From the NCBI GenBank assembly GCA_030531215.1, contig JAUNNY010000001.1, positions 1-64,000 of the forward strand: a stretch of 64,000 nt of DNA, given 5' to 3'. A model generated the notes under the pieces. The model did not search any database. It had not been told where the DNA came from and saw nothing but the letters and a program-made list of their open reading frames with translations. The translations under genes were made by a program, and so were the position numbers. Positions 61,902-64,000 of the stretch are shown here, one piece after another (position 1 is the stretch's first letter; each line of letters opens with the position of its first letter). This DNA is from Erysipelotrichaceae bacterium. Lineage in GTDB: Bacteria > Bacillota_I > Bacilli_A > Erysipelotrichales > Erysipelotrichaceae.

Positions 61902-62468
61902 ATGAAAAAAGGTTTATTGATTGTATACAGTGGATTATCTGGCGTTGGCAAGGGAACTATTTTAGAGAAACTGATGCCAATGGAAGATTTGAACTTAGCT
62001 TATTCTGTTTCAATGACTACACGTGCTCCTAGGCCTATGGAGGTAGATGGCGTTAATTATTTCTTTGTGAGCAAAGAAAAATTCTATGAAGCGATTAAAA
62101 ATGGTGAGCTTCTAGAACACGCAAGGTTTGTGGGCAATGATTATGGAACGCCTAAAGCTTACGTTGAAAAGATGAGAAACGAAGGTAAGAATGTTGTCTT
62201 AGAAATTGAAATTGATGGTGCTAGACAGGTTGTAAGTAAATGTGAAGATGCACTTAGTATCTATATTGTTCCTCCTTCAATGGAAGAACTTGAAAGAAGA
62301 ATCCGTGAAAGAGGTTCTGAGGATGAACAAACAATTTTAAAACGTTTATCTAAAGCTAGAGAAGAAATGAAAGAAATTGGTTTCTATAAGAACGTCGTAT
62401 GTAATGATGATTTAGATAAAGCCGTTGAAGAAATAAGAAATATCATCTTAAATGAAATGAATAAATAA
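61902..62468 (+). CDS. gmk: Guanylate kinase
   Basis: Guanylate kinase phosphorylates GMP to GDP. The 188-residue protein has the P-loop SGLSGVGKGTIL (about 9-20), the GMP-binding SMTTRAPRPMEVDGVNYFFVSKEKF stretch (about 37-61), and ARFVGNDYGTPKAYVE. The start at ATG 61902 is six bases after TACAAT with no ribosome-binding site. Confidence 0.97.
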   Translation: MKKGLLIVYSGLSGVGKGTILEKLMPMEDLNLAYSVSMTTRAPRPMEVDGVNYFFVSKEKFYEAIKNGELLEHARFVGNDYGTPKAYVEKMRNEGKNVVLEIEIDGARQVVSKCEDALSIYIVPPSMEELERRIRERGSEDEQTILKRLSKAREEMKEIGFYKNVVCNDDLDKAVEEIRNIILNEMNK

Positions 62469-62493
62469 AAAATTCACATTATGTGAATTTTTT
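62467..62493. terminator. Bidirectional terminator between gmk and mgtE
   Basis: An AAAAAATTCACA/TGTGAATTTTTT stem with a short loop; the mgtE stop codon lies in the T/A flank. Confidence 0.88.
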
Positions 62494-63835
62494 ATATTTT
62501 TAAGATTGTTACTGCAATTGAGAAATATATAACTAATGATACTGCATCGACTGTGGTTGTGATTAATGGTGAAGCCATATAGGCAGGGTCTAATTTTAAT
62601 TTCTTTGCGGCAATCGGTAATAACACACCTAATGATTTGGCTAGTATTGCGGTAGCGATTATAGTTAATCCTACTACTAGCGACAAGACTAATTTAGATG
62701 GATTGTCTGGATACATTATCATTATTCTAATGGTGTTTACTATTGCTAATGATACACCACACATTGCAGCAACTGTTATTTCTTTGCCCCATACTTTTAA
62801 GATATCTTTGGTTTCAATATCGCCAGTCGCAAGAGCACAAATGATTGATGTTGAAGCTTGAGCTCCGCAGTTACCTCCCGTATCCATAATCATCGGAATA
62901 AATGATACTAGGATTGGAATAGAAGCAAAAGCTTCTTCATAGTTATTTAAAATTATTCCTGTAAAGGTTGCGGACAACATCAAGAACAATAACCAAACAA
63001 TTCTGTTCTTATATATTTTGAAGACTGACATGTGAGAGTAGCCTTCATCATCTGGAGCGATGGCTGACATGATTTGTAAGTCTTCTTCATGTTCTTCTGA
63101 TAAGACTTCCATAGCATCATCGACTGTGATAACACCGACTAATCTATTTTCATTATCAACTACAGGCATTGCTAAGAAGTCGTAGTGGTCAAACATTCTT
63201 GCGACTTCTTCTTGGTCGGTTGACGTTGTAGCAGAGATGACATTATCTTCCATAAAGTCATCAACAACATCATCATAGTCATGCAACAATAAATCTTTGA
63301 TGTCAATTACACCAGCCAAGTATTTACCTGGATCAACGATATATAAAATGTAGATTGCTTCTTTTCTTTTACCGACTTTTCTTAATTTATCGAATACATC
63401 TTTGACAGTTGAACCCGAAGCTATTTCGATGAAGTCAGTTGTCATGATAGATCCAGCAGAATCATCAGGATACTTTAAGATTTCATTGATAGCTTTTCTT
63501 TTTTCTGGTTTAGTGTTTTTTAATAGTCTAGTTACGACATTAGCTGGCATTTCACCGATTAAATCAGCAGCATCATCGACGAATAGGCCAGAGATGATGT
63601 CAGATATTTCCTTATCTGATAATAAATTTAACAAATCTTCTTGAGTTTCAGGCTCCATATAGGCAAAAATATCTGCTGCTTCTGATTTAGGAAGTAGTCT
63701 AAAAATGATGGCTACATCTTCTTCAGATAATTCATCTAGGCATTCTGAAATATCGGCATTATTTGCATCTTCTAAAAGAGCCTTTAATCTTTTAAAGTCT
63801 TTTTTAGAGATTAGATCGATTATTTTTTCTAACAT
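62492..63835 (-). CDS. mgtE: Magnesium transporter MgtE
   Basis: This 447-residue Mg2+ channel has the N-terminal helical domain (about 1-125), two CBS domains (about 130-250) that sense Mg2+, the plug helix and five membrane helices (about 275-445) with conserved MDTGGNCGAQASTSII. In low Mg2+ the gate opens. AGGAGGA precedes the ATG and directly follows the stop of a 29-codon leader frame. The upstream hairpin suggests transcription control. Confidence 0.95.
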   Translation of the reverse strand: MLEKIIDLISKKDFKRLKALLEDANNADISECLDELSEEDVAIIFRLLPKSEAADIFAYMEPETQEDLLNLLSDKEISDIISGLFVDDAADLIGEMPANVVTRLLKNTKPEKRKAINEILKYPDDSAGSIMTTDFIEIASGSTVKDVFDKLRKVGKRKEAIYILYIVDPGKYLAGVIDIKDLLLHDYDDVVDDFMEDNVISATTSTDQEEVARMFDHYDFLAMPVVDNENRLVGVITVDDAMEVLSEEHEEDLQIMSAIAPDDEGYSHMSVFKIYKNRIVWLLFLMLSATFTGIILNNYEEAFASIPILVSFIPMIMDTGGNCGAQASTSIICALATGDIETKDILKVWGKEITVAAMCGVSLAIVNTIRIMIMYPDNPSKLVLSLVVGLTIIATAILAKSLGVLLPIAAKKLKLDPAYMASPLITTTVDAVSLVIYFSIAVTILKI

Positions 63836-63847
63836 TTGTCTTCCTCC

Positions 63848-63937
63848 TTATTTTGTTAAGAAAGACAAACTTAAATTGACACTCGGGTGTCCATCTAAAT
63901 TTGTCTTATTATTGCTGTTACATAAATGAACATCCAT
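63848..63937 (-). CDS. mgtE leader peptide (29 residues)
   Basis: On the minus strand an ATG at 63937 has GGAG about ten bases upstream and opens a 29-codon frame (starting MDVHLCN, ending FLTK) that stops with TAA fused to the AGGAGG of mgtE. The frame spans a strong hairpin (63862-63907). This is the arrangement of a leader peptide coupled to the transporter gene, like MgtL and CorL of enterobacteria in layout, not in sequence. Confidence 0.6.
   Translation of the reverse strand: MDVHLCNSNNKTNLDGHPSVNLSLSFLTK
63862..63907 (-). promoter_or_regulatory. Attenuator-like hairpin inside the mgtE leader
   Basis: AAGACAAA (63862-63869) pairs with TTTGTCTT (63900-63907), with an inner GACAC/GTGTC stem and a TCGG loop. 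On the minus strand the stem is followed by a T-rich TCTTAAC. It overlaps the leader-peptide frame, so ribosome movement could decide whether it forms. Confidence 0.55.
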
Positions 63938-64000
63938 AAGTGCTTTTCTCCTTTTCTATTAATAGTTTATCATATGAAACTCGTTTTTTTGTAAGTAAAA

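Noticed and set aside
63841-64000. M-box magnesium riboswitch before mgtE
   Set aside because: The leader is short, has none of the conserved M-box segments and is occupied by a translated frame.

Overview
The window looks like about 64 kb of chromosome from a low-GC, fermentative Firmicute. The gene set (RNA polymerase delta subunit, MurT/GatD, DUF1893, mannose-family PTS, ATP-type PEP carboxykinase with a sodium-pumping oxaloacetate decarboxylase) and the absence of respiratory genes suggest class Erysipelotrichia or a close relative. That placement is an inference from gene content. TGA is used as a stop, so the standard bacterial code applies. I see no rRNA, CRISPR array, insertion sequence or prophage.

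Layout. 0-5 kb: a mannose-family PTS operon (IIB, IIC, IID, SIS-domain deglycase/isomerase, HAD phosphatase, IIA) behind a GntR-like operator, probably for an Amadori-type amino sugar. 5-9 kb: small membrane proteins, YigZ, then pgk-tpiA. 9-13.5 kb: two secreted lipoproteins, one a tandem repeat closely resembling eukaryotic cystatins, then an ABC exporter and galM. 13.5-18.1 kb: CIRCE-controlled groES-groEL and an odd amino-acid ABC transporter. Its binding protein has its lobes in circularly permuted order, and its ATPase gene has an in-frame stop before Walker A and a C-terminal anti-sigma-like ATPase domain. 18.3-22 kb: tRNA-Arg and a MacAB-like efflux system. 22-31.6 kb: murD-murI, DUF1934-rpoE, ispF, fba, DUF1893-NUDIX, ECF transporter module and truA. 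31.6-37.5 kb: murT-gatD-cca-tRNA-Thr facing pcrA-GNAT. 37.5-40.5 kb: a T-box leader, apparently tyrosine-specific, and an ABC transporter of the TrpXYZ type. 41-43 kb: a NifU-like protein and a GGGtGRT protein behind a terminator-like leader. 44.7-50.4 kb: pckA, then oxaloacetate decarboxylase subunits, biotin carrier and BirA. 50.5-54.4 kb: STAS and PP2C partner-switching proteins, a thioredoxin-like protein, tRNA-His, and an ECF sigma factor with a DUF4349 partner. 54.4-64 kb: YgjP, a structured leader ahead of ankyrin plus EF-G-2-like genes, PAP2, HtrA, CPBP protease, tRNA-Gln, rlmA, gmk, and mgtE with a leader peptide.

Together these genes give glycolysis, PEP/oxaloacetate energy metabolism (ATP from PEP carboxykinase, a sodium gradient from decarboxylation), peptidoglycan precursor synthesis and amidation, and vitamin and amino acid uptake.

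The most striking window-wide signal is promoter architecture. At least thirteen genes on both strands have a -10 hexamer ending six or seven bases before the start codon and no ribosome-binding site, so their mRNAs should be leaderless. Three divergent pairs (murD/DUF1934, murT/pcrA, rlmA/gmk) use this arrangement in both directions; the last shares one 10-bp palindrome as both -10 elements.
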